A stretch of DNA of 64,000 nucleotides from Salipaludibacillus sp. CUR1 (GCF_021028955.1 NZ_JAIWPE010000095.1:124001-188000), one strand, 5' to 3'; positions 53,843 to 63,026 are shown, numbered from the stretch's first letter. Program-made: numbers and translations. Notes: a model not told the origin generated them from the sequence alone.

Positions 53843-54928
53843 GTGGAACATCAGGAGTTTAGAATATTATCCATAAATCCAGGCTCCACTTCTACAAAAA
53901 TAGGAGTTTTTGATAACGATAAAGAAGTCATGATTGAAACGATCAGGCATGACCGGGGAACATTAGGCGCTTTCGATTCAATTATTGATCAGTATATGTT
54001 TCGAAAAGAAATGATTCTGGAAACCTTGGACCAAAGCGGAATCAATCTGTCAAAACTTTCAGCTGTGGTAGGCCGGGGAGGATTACTTCGGCCTATCTCG
54101 GGCGGGACTTATCATGTAAATGAGGACATGCTTAAAGATCTTCGAGACGGTTATTCAGGGCAGCACGCTTCAAACCTGGGAGGCATCATCGCCTATGAGA
54201 TTGCTGACCAGTTAAATATTGAAGCCTATATAGTAGACCCTGTAGTCGTTGATGAAATGGATCCGGTAGCCAAAGTGTCGGGTTTTGCCGATTTCGAAAG
54301 AAAAAGTATTTTTCATGCTCTAAACCAGAAAGCAGTAGCGCGGAAAGTAGCCTCTGAGCTTGGAAAACCCTATGAGCACCTGAATTTAATTGTCGTACAT
54401 ATGGGGGGAGGAATTACGGTCGGCTCTCACAAATCGGGGAGAGTGATTGACGTAAATAACGGGCTGCATGGCGAAGGGCCTTTCTCTCCTGAAAGAGCTG
54501 GAACTGTCCCTGCGGGAGACCTTGTTTCGCTTTGTTTTTCCGGCGAGTATTATGCAGATGAGGTTATGAAAAAGATGGTCGGCCAAGGGGGACTTGTCGG
54601 GCATCTTGGGACCAATGATGCTGTGGAAGTGGAAAGCCGGATTTCCAAAGGGGATGAAAAAGCTGAATTGGTTTACGAAGCAATGGCTTATCAGGTTGCT
54701 AAAGAAATAGGCAGTCACGGGGCAGTTCTGGGCGGAGAAATAGACGCCATTATTTTAACAGGCGGTTTAGCTTACGGAAAAGAATTTGTCCAGAAAATCG
54801 TCTCTCGTGTAAAATGGATGTCAACAGTCATTATTAAACCGGGTGAAAACGAAATGCAGGCACTCGCAGAGGGAGCATTAAGAGTTTTGCACGGTGAAGA
54901 GGAAGCAAAAACTTATAAGGTAAACTAA
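53843..54928 (+). CDS. buk: Butyrate kinase
   Basis: A 361-residue acetate/butyrate kinase-fold enzyme making ATP from acyl phosphate and releasing branched-chain acids. Motifs: [54 protein letters not shown] and [16 protein letters not shown] 53843 has GGAGGGAAG upstream; a start at 53813 would precede that site. Confidence 0.95.
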   Translation: MEHQEFRILSINPGSTSTKIGVFDNDKEVMIETIRHDRGTLGAFDSIIDQYMFRKEMILETLDQSGINLSKLSAVVGRGGLLRPISGGTYHVNEDMLKDLRDGYSGQHASNLGGIIAYEIADQLNIEAYIVDPVVVDEMDPVAKVSGFADFERKSIFHALNQKAVARKVASELGKPYEHLNLIVVHMGGGITVGSHKSGRVIDVNNGLHGEGPFSPERAGTVPAGDLVSLCFSGEYYADEVMKKMVGQGGLVGHLGTNDAVEVESRISKGDEKAELVYEAMAYQVAKEIGSHGAVLGGEIDAIILTGGLAYGKEFVQKIVSRVKWMSTVIIKPGENEMQALAEGALRVLHGEEEAKTYKVN

Positions 54929-54964
54929 GGTGAAAATCAAGCTTTACGTCAGGAGGGATTTCTT

Positions 54965-56392
54965 ATGGCTAAAGAATATGATCTGGTCATATTAGGAGCT
55001 GGTACAGGTGGTTATGTGGCTGCTATCAGAGCTTCCCAACTCGGCTTAAGTGTGGCTGTAGTCGAGAAAGGAAAACTTGGAGGCACGTGTTTACATCAGG
55101 GATGTATTCCGAGTAAAGCTTTACTCAGAAGTGCTGAAGTGTATAAAACTGTGAAACAGGCAGAAGAATTTGGTGTCACGGCGGAGAAAACCGCATTAAA
55201 CTTTGAAAAAGTTCAGGAAAGAAAATCCAGGATAGTTGACCAGCTTTATAAAGGTGTTCAGCACCTTATGAAAAAAGGGAAAATCGATGTGTATGAGGGA
55301 TTTGGCCGTATATTGGGCCCATCAATTTTTTCCCCGACCTCGGGTACGATATCGGTAGAACGAAGCGACGGTACGGAAAATGATATGTTAGTTCCTAAAA
55401 ACGTATTAATTGCTACAGGCAGCAGACCTAAATCTCTTCCTGGCCTGGAAATAGATGAAGAGCACATCCTTTCCTCAGACGGGGCATTGAGGCTGGAAAA
55501 GCTCCCTGAATCTATCACAATAATCGGCGGAGGAGTCATTGGGATAGAATGGGCCTCCATGTTTGCAGATTTTGGTGTAAAAGTAACCGTTCTTGAATAT
55601 CTGGATCGTATTCTGCCTCTTGAAGATGAGGAAGTCTCAAAAGAAATGCAGCGTGCAATGAAGAAAAAAGGTGTCAAAGTTATCACTGGCGCCAAAGTGC
55701 TTTCCGACCAGGTTAAAAAAGAAGGCAATCAGGTTCATGTCACTTACGAACATAGAGGGAAATCAGTTCAGGCCAGTGCAGAAAAGGCCCTTGTATCAGT
55801 CGGAAGAGCAGCGAACATTACCGATATCGGGCTGGAAAACACAGACATTCAAGTGAAAAATGATGTCATAACAGTCAACAAAAATTACCAGACAAAAGAA
55901 TCCCATATTTATGCTATTGGAGATGTGATCGGAGGCCTTCAGCTGGCTCATGTTGCTTCTCATGAAGGAATCGCTGCAGTCGAGCATATGGCAGGGGCAG
56001 TAGCACATCCAGTTGAGGAAGAGATGGTTTCAAAATGTACTTACTCATCTCCAGAAGCGGCAAGTGTAGGCTTGACTGAAAAAGCTGCCAAAGAGAAAGG
56101 GTATCGTGTAAAAACAGGCAAGTTTTCATTCAAAGCTATTGGAAAAGCGTTAGTTTACGGTGATACAAGCGGTTTTGTGAAATTTGTATCCGATGCAGAT
56201 ACAGACGATTTACTGGGAGTTCATATGATTGGACCGCATGTGACCGATATGATCTCCGAGGCAGCTCTGGCAAGAGTCCTTGATGCTGCCCATTGGGAGG
56301 TAGGCCAGACCATCCACCCGCACCCGAGCTTGTCAGAAGCAATAGGCGAAGCTGCTTTAGCGGTAGACGGAAAAGAGATACACGGCGGGTAA
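54965..56392 (+). CDS. lpdV: Dihydrolipoamide dehydrogenase (E3, branched-chain)
   Basis: A 475-residue flavoprotein that reoxidises the lipoyl arm of BkdB. FAD site VILGAGTGGYVAAIRA, redox disulphide GGTCLHQGCIPSKALL, NAD site IIGGGVIGIEWASMF and C-terminal catalytic HPHPSLSEA. GGAGGGA precedes the ATG. Confidence 0.96.
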   Translation: MAKEYDLVILGAGTGGYVAAIRASQLGLSVAVVEKGKLGGTCLHQGCIPSKALLRSAEVYKTVKQAEEFGVTAEKTALNFEKVQERKSRIVDQLYKGVQHLMKKGKIDVYEGFGRILGPSIFSPTSGTISVERSDGTENDMLVPKNVLIATGSRPKSLPGLEIDEEHILSSDGALRLEKLPESITIIGGGVIGIEWASMFADFGVKVTVLEYLDRILPLEDEEVSKEMQRAMKKKGVKVITGAKVLSDQVKKEGNQVHVTYEHRGKSVQASAEKALVSVGRAANITDIGLENTDIQVKNDVITVNKNYQTKESHIYAIGDVIGGLQLAHVASHEGIAAVEHMAGAVAHPVEEEMVSKCTYSSPEAASVGLTEKAAKEKGYRVKTGKFSFKAIGKALVYGDTSGFVKFVSDADTDDLLGVHMIGPHVTDMISEAALARVLDAAHWEVGQTIHPHPSLSEAIGEAALAVDGKEIHGG

Positions 56393-56443
56393 GCTGGTTC
56401 TTCCGATTTAAGAATAATGAAAGGTTAATAAGGAGGTTTTACT

Positions 56444-57439
56444 ATGAGTGAACTTCGTCATCATACGATAGGTCTCACAGATGATGATGTGCTGAAAATG
56501 TATGAAACAATGCTTTTAGCACGAATGATTGATGAAAGAATGTGGCTGCTGAACCGGGCGGGCAAAATAGCGTTTGTTATTTCCTGCCAGGGGCAGGAAG
56601 CTGCTCAAGTTGGGGCTGCTATGGCTCTTAACAATGAGAAAGATTACGTCCTTCCGTATTACCGGGATATGGGGGTAGTTCTCCAATTTGGAATGACACC
56701 TAAAGAATTGATGCTTTCAGGATTCGCTAAAAAAGAAGATCCTAATTCCGCAGGGCGCCAAATGCCAGGCCATTTTGGACAAAGAAAAAACAGAATTGTG
56801 ACCGGCTCATCCCCGGTTACTACCCAAGTCCCTCACGCAGTAGGTTTTGGACTTGCAGCGAAAATGAAAAAAGAAGACTTTGTCGCTTTTACTACTTTCG
56901 GTGAAGGTTCTTCCAACCAGGGAGACTTCCATGAAGGAATTAATTTTGCAAGTGTACATGACCTGCCTGTAATTTTTATGTGTGAAAATAACAAATACGC
57001 GATTTCTGTGCCTCTTGATAAACAATTAAATATTGAGAACGTATCAGACAGAGCGGTCGGTTATGGAATTCATGGCGAGTCTGTTGATGGAAATGACCCT
57101 CTTGCAGTGTATGAAGCAGTTTCCAAAGCTAGAGAGAGAGCGTTAAATGGAGGAGGCCCTTCATTAATTGAAACAGTATCCTACCGTCTGACTCCACATT
57201 CAAGTGACGATGATGACAGTGTTTACCGAGCTAAAGAAGAAGTTGAAGCAGCCAAAAAGATAGATTCCATTCATACGTTTGGTTCTTATTTAAAGGAAAC
57301 AGGTGTTTTATCGGATGAGAAAGAGGAAGAAATCCGGGCAAGACTCCGTCGGGAAATTGATGAAGCAACAGATTACGCAGAAAAAGCGCCATACGCAGAA
57401 GCAGAATCCTTAATGGATTATGTTTACGGAGAGGAGTGA
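56444..57439 (+). CDS. bkdAA: Branched-chain 2-oxoacid dehydrogenase E1 alpha
   Basis: A 331-residue thiamin-diphosphate subunit. Motifs: RMIDERMWLLNRAGKIAF, QGQEAAQVG, PGHFGQRKN, ThDP site FGEGSSNQGDFHEGINFA and ENNKYAISVP. AAGGAGG precedes the ATG. Forms a heterotetramer with BkdAB, decarboxylating keto acids from Val, Leu and Ile. Confidence 0.96.
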   Translation: MSELRHHTIGLTDDDVLKMYETMLLARMIDERMWLLNRAGKIAFVISCQGQEAAQVGAAMALNNEKDYVLPYYRDMGVVLQFGMTPKELMLSGFAKKEDPNSAGRQMPGHFGQRKNRIVTGSSPVTTQVPHAVGFGLAAKMKKEDFVAFTTFGEGSSNQGDFHEGINFASVHDLPVIFMCENNKYAISVPLDKQLNIENVSDRAVGYGIHGESVDGNDPLAVYEAVSKARERALNGGGPSLIETVSYRLTPHSSDDDDSVYRAKEEVEAAKKIDSIHTFGSYLKETGVLSDEKEEEIRARLRREIDEATDYAEKAPYAEAESLMDYVYGEE

Positions 57440-57443
57440 TCGT

Positions 57444-58427
57444 ATGCCTGTTATGTCATATATTGAATCCATTACTCGTGCAATGAGAGAAGAAATGGAA
57501 CGTGATGAAGATGTATTTGTACTTGGAGAAGATGTAGGGAAACGTGGGGGCGTTTTCCGTGCCACTGACGGACTATACGAACAGTTCGGTGAAGAACGTG
57601 TCATTGATACTCCATTAGCAGAATCCGCTATTGCCGGTGTCGGTATTGGAGCTGCCATGTATGGTATGCGTCCTGTGGCAGAAATGCAGTTTGCTGATTT
57701 TATTATGCCTGCAGTCAATCAGATTGTCTCTGAGGCAGCTAAAATACGTTACCGTTCAAACAACGACTGGATTTGCCCTATTACCATCCGTGCACCTTAC
57801 GGAGGAGGCGTCCACGGAGCGTTATACCATTCACAGTCTGTAGAGGCACTTTTTGCCAATATACCGGGATTAAAAATTGTCATGCCTTCTACGCCGTACG
57901 ATGCTAAAGGGCTTCTTAAAGCAGCAATCAGGTCAAATGATCCCGTTTTATTTTTTGAACATAAACGTGCCTACCGTTTGATTAAAGGCGAGGTCCCAGA
58001 AGAGGATTACACTCTTCCTATTGGAAAAGCCGAAGTGAAACGTGAAGGAAAAGACATCACTGTGATCACATACGGCCTTTGTGTCCACTTTGCCCTGCAA
58101 GCTGCGGAGAACCTTGAAAAAGAAGGGTATAACGCCCATATTCTTGACTTAAGGACAGTTTATCCTCTTGATAAAGAAGCGATTATTGATGCTGCTAAGA
58201 AAACTGGAAAAGTCCTTCTCGTCACAGAGGATAACAAAGAAGGAAGTATCATGAGTGAAGTAGCAGCTATCATCGCAGAGCATTGTTTATTTGATCTGGA
58301 TTCGCCGGTTCAGAGGCTTGCAGGTCCGGATGTTCCAGCTATGCCTTATGCTCCGCCAATGGAAAAAAGGTTTATGGTAAACGCAGATAAAGTAGAGGAA
58401 GCCATGCGGGACCTGGCGGAATTTTAA
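57444..58427 (+). CDS. bkdAB: Branched-chain 2-oxoacid dehydrogenase E1 beta
   Basis: A 327-residue subunit with a transketolase-type pyrimidine-binding domain and C-terminal domain. Motifs: EDVFVLGEDVGKRGGVF, TPLAESAIAGVGIGAAMYG, RAPYGGGVHGALYHSQS, LRTVYPLDKEAI. ATG 57444 is preferred because GAGAGGAGTG lies before it; a frame from 57420 starts within bkdAA. Confidence 0.96.
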   Translation: MPVMSYIESITRAMREEMERDEDVFVLGEDVGKRGGVFRATDGLYEQFGEERVIDTPLAESAIAGVGIGAAMYGMRPVAEMQFADFIMPAVNQIVSEAAKIRYRSNNDWICPITIRAPYGGGVHGALYHSQSVEALFANIPGLKIVMPSTPYDAKGLLKAAIRSNDPVLFFEHKRAYRLIKGEVPEEDYTLPIGKAEVKREGKDITVITYGLCVHFALQAAENLEKEGYNAHILDLRTVYPLDKEAIIDAAKKTGKVLLVTEDNKEGSIMSEVAAIIAEHCLFDLDSPVQRLAGPDVPAMPYAPPMEKRFMVNADKVEEAMRDLAEF

Positions 58428-58485
58428 CCTGTTTTTCAAGTGATTTATACTAAGCCCGGACTATACACTGAAGGAGGATAATTGG

Positions 58486-59805
58486 ATGGCTACAGAAATT
58501 ACGATGCCTCAATTAGGCGAAAGTGTTACTGAAGGAACGATTACTAAATGGCTTGTTGCTCCTGGAGACCAGGTTAATAAGTACGATCCTATTGCAGAAG
58601 TAATGACTGATAAAGTAAATGCCGAGGTCCCGTCTTCATATACAGGAACAATTAATGAATTGATTGCTGAAGAAGACCAGACAATAGAAGTGGGAGAAGT
58701 CATTTGTACGATGAACATAGAAGGCGGTGAGGCTGTCGAGAGTAAAGAGGAAACAGGCTCTCCTGCTGTTCAGCAAGCTGAATCAACTGACAGCGGGCAG
58801 CCGGAAAGCTCCTCTTCAGATACTTCCTCAAAAAAACGTTATTCACCGGCTGTACTCAGGCTCGCGCAGGAAAATAATATCGATCTTAACCAGGTGGAAG
58901 GCTCAGGGCGGGGAGGGCGCATTACCCGTAAAGATCTAATGGCAATTATTGAAAGCGGCGATGTGCCTGGCCAAGACACCGGTTCTGCTTCTCAAAAAGC
59001 GCCTGAGGCAGTTAAGGAAGCGAAACCTGCGGACATGCCGTTAAACGGCAGGGAACAGGAGAGAACAGACGTAAGCAAACCTTCCGGGGGGACAACGAGC
59101 GGGAGAGCAGAGGAAGTCCCGGTAAGCGGTGTGAGAAAAGCCATTGCACAGAATATGGTGAAATCCAAGCATGAAGCTCCGCATGCCTGGATGATGATTG
59201 AAGTGGATGTCACTGATCTCGTCCGTTTCCGCGAAAAGGTGAAAAATGAATTTCAGGATAACGAGGGTATTAAATTGACTTTCCTGCCTTTCTTTATGAA
59301 AGCTGCAATCGATGCACTAAAAAAGTACCCGCAAGTGAACGCTAAATGGGACGGGGATAAAATTATACGTTATAAAGATGTCCATTTATCGATGGCCGTG
59401 GCCACAGAGGAAGAATTGTTTGTACCGGTCATTAAGCATGCGGATGAGAAAAACATTAAAGGCCTTGCCAGGGAATTAAATGATATTTCCCGTAAAGTCA
59501 GATCAAACTCTTTAAAGCAGGAAGATATGCAGGGAGGGACCTTTACACTCAATAACACCGGGTCTTTTGGGTCTGTACAGTCCCAGCCGATTATTAACAC
59601 TCCTCAGGCAGCCATTTTATCTGTTGAATCGATTGTTAAACGCCCGGTTGTTCTTGAAAACGATGCAATTGCGGTAAGGCATATGGTAAATCTGTGTATG
59701 TCACTCGACCACAGAGTGCTGGACGGCCTTATTTGCGGCAAGTTTATGAATCATATTAAACACTCATTGGAAAACATGAATGAAAAGACGGTATCCATAT
59801 ACTAA
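58486..59805 (+). CDS. bkdB: Branched-chain 2-oxoacid dehydrogenase E2 (acyltransferase)
   Basis: A 439-residue core protein. Lipoyl domain 1-78 with the lipoylated lysine in MTDKVNAEVPS; a Ser/Glu-rich linker; peripheral subunit-binding domain at about 118-155 (SPAVLRLAQENNIDLNQVEGSG region); second linker; catalytic domain with C-terminal SLDHRVLDG. It transfers the branched acyl to CoA. AAGGAGGA precedes the ATG. Its lipoyl group depends on the pathway started by LipM. Confidence 0.96.
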   Translation: MATEITMPQLGESVTEGTITKWLVAPGDQVNKYDPIAEVMTDKVNAEVPSSYTGTINELIAEEDQTIEVGEVICTMNIEGGEAVESKEETGSPAVQQAESTDSGQPESSSSDTSSKKRYSPAVLRLAQENNIDLNQVEGSGRGGRITRKDLMAIIESGDVPGQDTGSASQKAPEAVKEAKPADMPLNGREQERTDVSKPSGGTTSGRAEEVPVSGVRKAIAQNMVKSKHEAPHAWMMIEVDVTDLVRFREKVKNEFQDNEGIKLTFLPFFMKAAIDALKKYPQVNAKWDGDKIIRYKDVHLSMAVATEEELFVPVIKHADEKNIKGLARELNDISRKVRSNSLKQEDMQGGTFTLNNTGSFGSVQSQPIINTPQAAILSVESIVKRPVVLENDAIAVRHMVNLCMSLDHRVLDGLICGKFMNHIKHSLENMNEKTVSIY

Positions 59806-59875
59806 GTCAGACAGTCTATAAATAAAATTATGAAGTAATCTGCCTGGTTTGCAGCATTACATGTGTTTGAATTTT

Positions 59876-59904
59876 CCGGCCCTGTATTGTGGGCCGGTTT
59901 TTTT
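59876..59904 (+). terminator. Terminator of the bkd operon
   Basis: CCGGCCC pairs with GGGCCGG across an 8-base loop, then seven T. Confidence 0.85.
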
Positions 59905-59956
59905 CATGTTTTTAGAAAAGGTGTTCATAATAACTATTAAAGGAGGTATATAACCA

Positions 59957-60394
59957 ATGTCTTTAATGCTCGTATTTTTATTAGCGGTCCAAACAGCAGT
60001 GGGATTTCCGTGCGGCGGTTCGGACTACACAGATTATAACGAGAATAGTAATGCTGTCATGTATGAAACGTCTGCGTTAAAGCCTCACTTTAATTATTAT
60101 TATGAACTTTTATTTGAAAAACACAGACCGGATTTAATGGAAGAGTGGAAAGAGGTGGAAAGAGAGAGGGAAGCACTCACTAAAAAGCTTAAAGAATTTA
60201 ATAAAGAAAAACGGACCAACTTATGCGACAGCATTCCAGATGAGTGGTATGAACATCATCAGCTCGCCCAGGAACGGTTTCTTCAGTCCGTTAAAGAAAG
60301 AGAAACGTCTAAAATAAAAATTAGCTTATATCATTTACTTGCTGTAAAAAAAACCTGGAATGAAGAGATGAAAGAAGCGTTAAAAAAATCTTAA
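59957..60394 (+). CDS. Secreted hypothetical protein, 145 aa
   Basis: A short hydrophobic N terminus (MSLMLVFLLAVQTAVGFPC) looks like a signal peptide; the cysteine context GFPC is not a good lipobox. A second cysteine (NLC) could form a disulphide. The middle is strongly charged and helical (EEWKEVEREREALTKKLKE), probably a coiled coil. I do not recognise a family. AAAGGAGG precedes the ATG. It lies just upstream of the Zur-controlled gene, but there is no evidence that it shares that control. Confidence 0.6.
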   Translation: MSLMLVFLLAVQTAVGFPCGGSDYTDYNENSNAVMYETSALKPHFNYYYELLFEKHRPDLMEEWKEVEREREALTKKLKEFNKEKRTNLCDSIPDEWYEHHQLAQERFLQSVKERETSKIKISLYHLLAVKKTWNEEMKEALKKS

Positions 60395-60407
60395 GAGTTA
60401 TTTGCTT

Positions 60408-60426
60408 TAATCGTAATGATTTTGGT
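60408..60426 (+). promoter_or_regulatory. Possible upstream Zur box
   Basis: AATCGTAATGATTTTG matches the left half and centre of the Zur consensus (AAATCGTAATNATTACGATTT); the right half is imperfect. It abuts the -35 element. Confidence 0.4.
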
Positions 60427-60454
60427 TTACAAAATAAAAAAACTAAGCTATAAT
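60426..60454 (+). promoter_or_regulatory. Sigma-A promoter of the zinc lipoprotein gene
   Basis: TTTACA (60426-60431), 17 bases, TATAAT (60449-60454). Confidence 0.75.
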
Positions 60455-60468
60455 CCCTTTTGTACTAA

Positions 60469-60490
60469 TAAAACGTAATTATTACGAAAG
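60469..60490 (+). promoter_or_regulatory. Zur box
   Basis: AAACGTAATTATTACGAAA, a near-perfect palindrome with the CGTAAT-N-ATTACG core of the zinc-uptake repressor Zur, lies between the promoter -10 and the start codon. Confidence 0.85.
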
Positions 60491-60499
60491 GGGATTGCT

Positions 60500-61771
60500 A
60501 TGTTTAAAAAGTTATCGATTACTTTTTCATTAATGCTGGCTGGAAGTACATTTTTAGCTGCTTGCGGCGATAATACCAATGAAGAAGTTAATCTTGGAAA
60601 TGAATCTGAGGAGAACAGTAATGCTGAGTCCGAAGCGGAGGATATTGAACCCGTTCATATTATGACTACTCTTTATCCAATCGAAGACTTTGCCAATCGA
60701 ATTGGCGGGGACTTAGTAGAAGTAGATAATATGGTTCCTGTAGGAGCCGATGCCCATACATTTGAACCGACTGCAAATCAGATGATCGAAGTAGCAGAAG
60801 CAGAATTATTTATTTATAACGGTGCGGGGTTCGAAGGTTTCGCGGAGAGTATTAAAGACACTGTGGAATCACATGATGTGGAAATAGTTAAAGCAACAGA
60901 TGGAATTGAGCTGATTGATTACCACCACGACCACAGCCATGATCATGACCATAATGACGATCACGGCCATGAAGATAACGACCATGACCATAATGACGAT
61001 CACGGCCATGAAGATAACGACCATAACCATGATCATAATGATGACCACGGACATGAAGACAACGACAATAACCATGATCATAATGATAATCACGGACATG
61101 AAGATAACGACCATAACCATGATCATAACGATAATCACGGACATGAAGACAACGACCACAACCATGATCATAATGATAATCACGGACATGAAGACAATGA
61201 CCACAACCATGATAATAATGATGATCACGGTCATGATCACGATCACGGTGATGAGGACCCTCACGTATGGCTCGATCCGATTCGTTCAATTGAATTAGCG
61301 GAAAACATAAAGAACGCGCTTATTGAGGCGCGCCCGGATGGAGAAGAAGAATTTACAGCAAATTTTGAAGAATTAAAAGCAGAATTAGAAACGTTGGATG
61401 AAGAATTCATGGAAATGGCTGATAATAAAGCAAAAGATACTATTATTGTATCCCATGCAGGATACGGTTACTGGGAAGACCGATATAGTATTCACCAAAT
61501 TGGAATAGCAGGTATTTCACCTACAAATGAGCCATCCATTCAGCAAATTCAGGAAGTAATCGCTCATATGGAAGAGAATGATATTAATTACGTGATGTTT
61601 GAGCAGAATATCCCTACTAATATTGCTGAGACAGTGCGGGAAGAAGCAGATGCTGAAGATTTATGGCTTCATAACCTGGAGGCGTTAACAGAAGAGGATA
61701 TTGAGAATGGGGAAGATTATTTCAGTCTTATGAGACAAAATATTGAAGTTCTTGAAACAGCGCTGCATTAA
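60500..61771 (+). CDS. znuA: Zinc-binding ABC transporter lipoprotein (ZnuA/AdcA type)
   Basis: A 423-residue cluster A-1 metal-binding protein. Lipobox LAAC with Cys22; acidic linker; N-lobe with VGADAHTFEP (metal-ligand His); His/Asp-rich loop about 141-252; C-lobe with DPHVWLDP, SHAGYGYW and a late Glu/Asp ligand region. It captures Zn(II) outside the membrane for an ABC importer; no permease or ATPase gene is in the window, so partners lie elsewhere. Strongly Zur-regulated by sequence. AAAGGGG precedes the ATG. Terminator follows. Confidence 0.93.
   Translation: MFKKLSITFSLMLAGSTFLAACGDNTNEEVNLGNESEENSNAESEAEDIEPVHIMTTLYPIEDFANRIGGDLVEVDNMVPVGADAHTFEPTANQMIEVAEAELFIYNGAGFEGFAESIKDTVESHDVEIVKATDGIELIDYHHDHSHDHDHNDDHGHEDNDHDHNDDHGHEDNDHNHDHNDDHGHEDNDNNHDHNDNHGHEDNDHNHDHNDNHGHEDNDHNHDHNDNHGHEDNDHNHDNNDDHGHDHDHGDEDPHVWLDPIRSIELAENIKNALIEARPDGEEEFTANFEELKAELETLDEEFMEMADNKAKDTIIVSHAGYGYWEDRYSIHQIGIAGISPTNEPSIQQIQEVIAHMEENDINYVMFEQNIPTNIAETVREEADAEDLWLHNLEALTEEDIENGEDYFSLMRQNIEVLETALH
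60956..61219 (+). repeat. Tandem repeat encoding His/Asp-rich zinc loop
   Basis: One 39-base unit followed by five 45-base units, each encoding D-D/N-HGHEDNDHNHDHN or a close variant, then a shorter HDHDHGDED end. Near-identical DNA copies in the last units indicate recent amplification. It lies in the metal-handling loop of the lipoprotein. Confidence 0.9.
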
Positions 61772-61781
61772 GGGGAGTTTA

Positions 61782-61823
61782 AGGCGGTTAAGAAGGCGTT
61801 TTGCCTTGTTGACCGTCTTTTTT
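61782..61823 (+). terminator. Terminator after the zinc lipoprotein gene
   Basis: GGCGGTTAAGAAGGC pairs with GCCTTGTTGACCGTC (mismatches/wobbles), then TTTTTT. Confidence 0.7.
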
Positions 61824-61910
61824 ATAGCATAAGACCGTATTTAAAGCAGAAGAAAATTCGATGGTACTGCTAAAACTTTATGGTAAGCCATGTTTTCCTA
61901 ATAGTTTATA

Positions 61911-61940
61911 TTGGTAAACAAGCTTTATACGTTGTAAAAT
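61911..61940 (+). promoter_or_regulatory. Possible promoter of brxB
   Basis: TTGGTA (61911-61916), 18 bases, TAAAAT (61935-61940), 35 bases before the gene. Confidence 0.4.
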
Positions 61941-61974
61941 AGAATTACAGTCTAATCAGAAAGGGTGTCTTTTT

Positions 61975-62400
61975 GTGGAATTCCAAATGTTTATGAATGA
62001 TGTAGTGCAAGCTGCGCGTAACGATATGGTTGAAGCTGGCTATCAACAGCTGACAACCCCTGAGGAAGTAGAGGAAGTCTTCAATAAACCGGGAACAGCT
62101 CTCGTGCTTGTGAATTCAGTCTGCGGGTGTGCTGGCGGAATAGCAAGGCCTTCTGCAGCTTATATGAAAAACTATGAAGTCCAGGCTGACCATTATGTCA
62201 CTGTCTTTGCAGGCCAGGATAAAGAAGCGACTGAAAAAGCGCGCTCTTACTTTACCGGTTTTGCGCCATCGTCTCCTTCATTTGCTTTATTAAAAGACGG
62301 AGAAATTAAAATGATGCTTGAACGCCACGAAATTGAAGGACATGAGCCAATTGAAGTGGTTAAAAGACTCGAAGAAGGTTTCGATACGCACTTCAAATAA
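61975..62400 (+). CDS. brxB: Bacilliredoxin BrxB (YqiW)
   Basis: A 141-residue thioredoxin-like protein of the DUF1094 family with the CGC motif at residues 50-52 (NSVCGCAGGIARP). Bacilliredoxins remove bacillithiol from S-bacillithiolated proteins under oxidative stress. It follows the bkd cluster as yqiW does in B. subtilis. The GTG start has AAAGGGTG upstream. Confidence 0.94.
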   Translation: MEFQMFMNDVVQAARNDMVEAGYQQLTTPEEVEEVFNKPGTALVLVNSVCGCAGGIARPSAAYMKNYEVQADHYVTVFAGQDKEATEKARSYFTGFAPSSPSFALLKDGEIKMMLERHEIEGHEPIEVVKRLEEGFDTHFK

Positions 62401-62417
62401 AAAGAGTTAATAAATAA

Positions 62418-62446
62418 GGGGGAGGCGGTGGAAGCCTCCTCTTCTT
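62418..62446 (+). terminator. Terminator after brxB
   Basis: GGAGGC pairs with GCCTCC with a 7-base loop, then TCTTCTTT; a modest terminator. Confidence 0.55.
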
Positions 62447-62517
62447 TATGCTATAATGCAGTTTGTCATTATTTATATACATAAGTTTTATTATAAATAT
62501 AATAGGGGGAAAGAGTT

Positions 62518-62868
62518 GTGAACGAACTTTATAAACAAATTCATGTTTATTTAAATATGGACGAAGAAATTCCTTTTGATGAATTTGAAAAATATTATAA
62601 AAAGGTATTAAAATATTTTAACGAACAGGCAGACCAGTTTGAGGAAGAAGATGTATGGAAAGCCTTATTTATTTCTGAGAACGTCATGTCTAATGCAGAA
62701 GGGCGTGCAAAAGAGGAAAAAGGAAATAAAGCGAAAAAATATTCAAGAATGGCACAAAGACTTACTTTATGGGCGCAGAATTTTGCTGCCCGTCTGGCTG
62801 AAATGGGATATAATAAAGACCAGATGAATGAACGTTTTGAAAAAATGTTTGAAGATGATACAGAATAA
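62518..62868 (+). CDS. Hypothetical helical protein, 116 aa
   Basis: An acidic, probably all-helical cytosolic protein (EEIPFDEFEKYYKKVLKYF, ALFISENVMSNAEGRAKEEKG, MAQRLTLWAQNFAARL). No catalytic motif or membrane segment; I do not recognise the family. The GTG start has AGGGGGAAAG upstream. It lies between brxB and tRNA-Arg. Confidence 0.7.
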   Translation: MNELYKQIHVYLNMDEEIPFDEFEKYYKKVLKYFNEQADQFEEEDVWKALFISENVMSNAEGRAKEEKGNKAKKYSRMAQRLTLWAQNFAARLAEMGYNKDQMNERFEKMFEDDTE

Positions 62869-62887
62869 AAGATTTTTAATATAAGTC

Positions 62888-62916
62888 TTGATTTTTTGTT
62901 TGAGGATTGTTATACT
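62888..62916 (+). promoter_or_regulatory. Promoter of tRNA-Arg
   Basis: TTGATT (62888-62893), 17 bases, TATACT (62911-62916), 36 bases before the tRNA. Confidence 0.7.
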
Positions 62917-62951
62917 CCTATAGTGCGGATGAAACGTTCCGCCTTTTCTTT

Positions 62952-63026
62952 GCGCCTGTGGTGAAATGGATATCATACGAGATTTCGGCTCTCGCGTTCC
63001 GGGTTCGAATCCTGGCAGGCGCGCCA
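62952..63026 (+). tRNA. tRNA-Arg(TCG)
   Basis: A 75-base cloverleaf: acceptor GCGCCTG/CAGGCGC, anticodon stem CGAGA/TCTCG with loop TTTCGGC (anticodon TCG, reading CGA), T arm CCGGG-TTCGAAT-CCTGG and encoded CCA. A single-gene transcript with its own promoter and terminator. Confidence 0.95.

Noticed and set aside
60869-61298. Long open frames in other frames of the zinc lipoprotein gene
   Set aside because: They are by-products of the tandem 45-base repeat, with low-complexity products (runs of Ile/Val/Met or Thr/Ile/Met) and no ribosome sites.
62952-63026. tRNA-Arg as an integration site for a mobile island
   Set aside because: No integrase, no duplicated tRNA 3' end and conserved host gene order on both sides.
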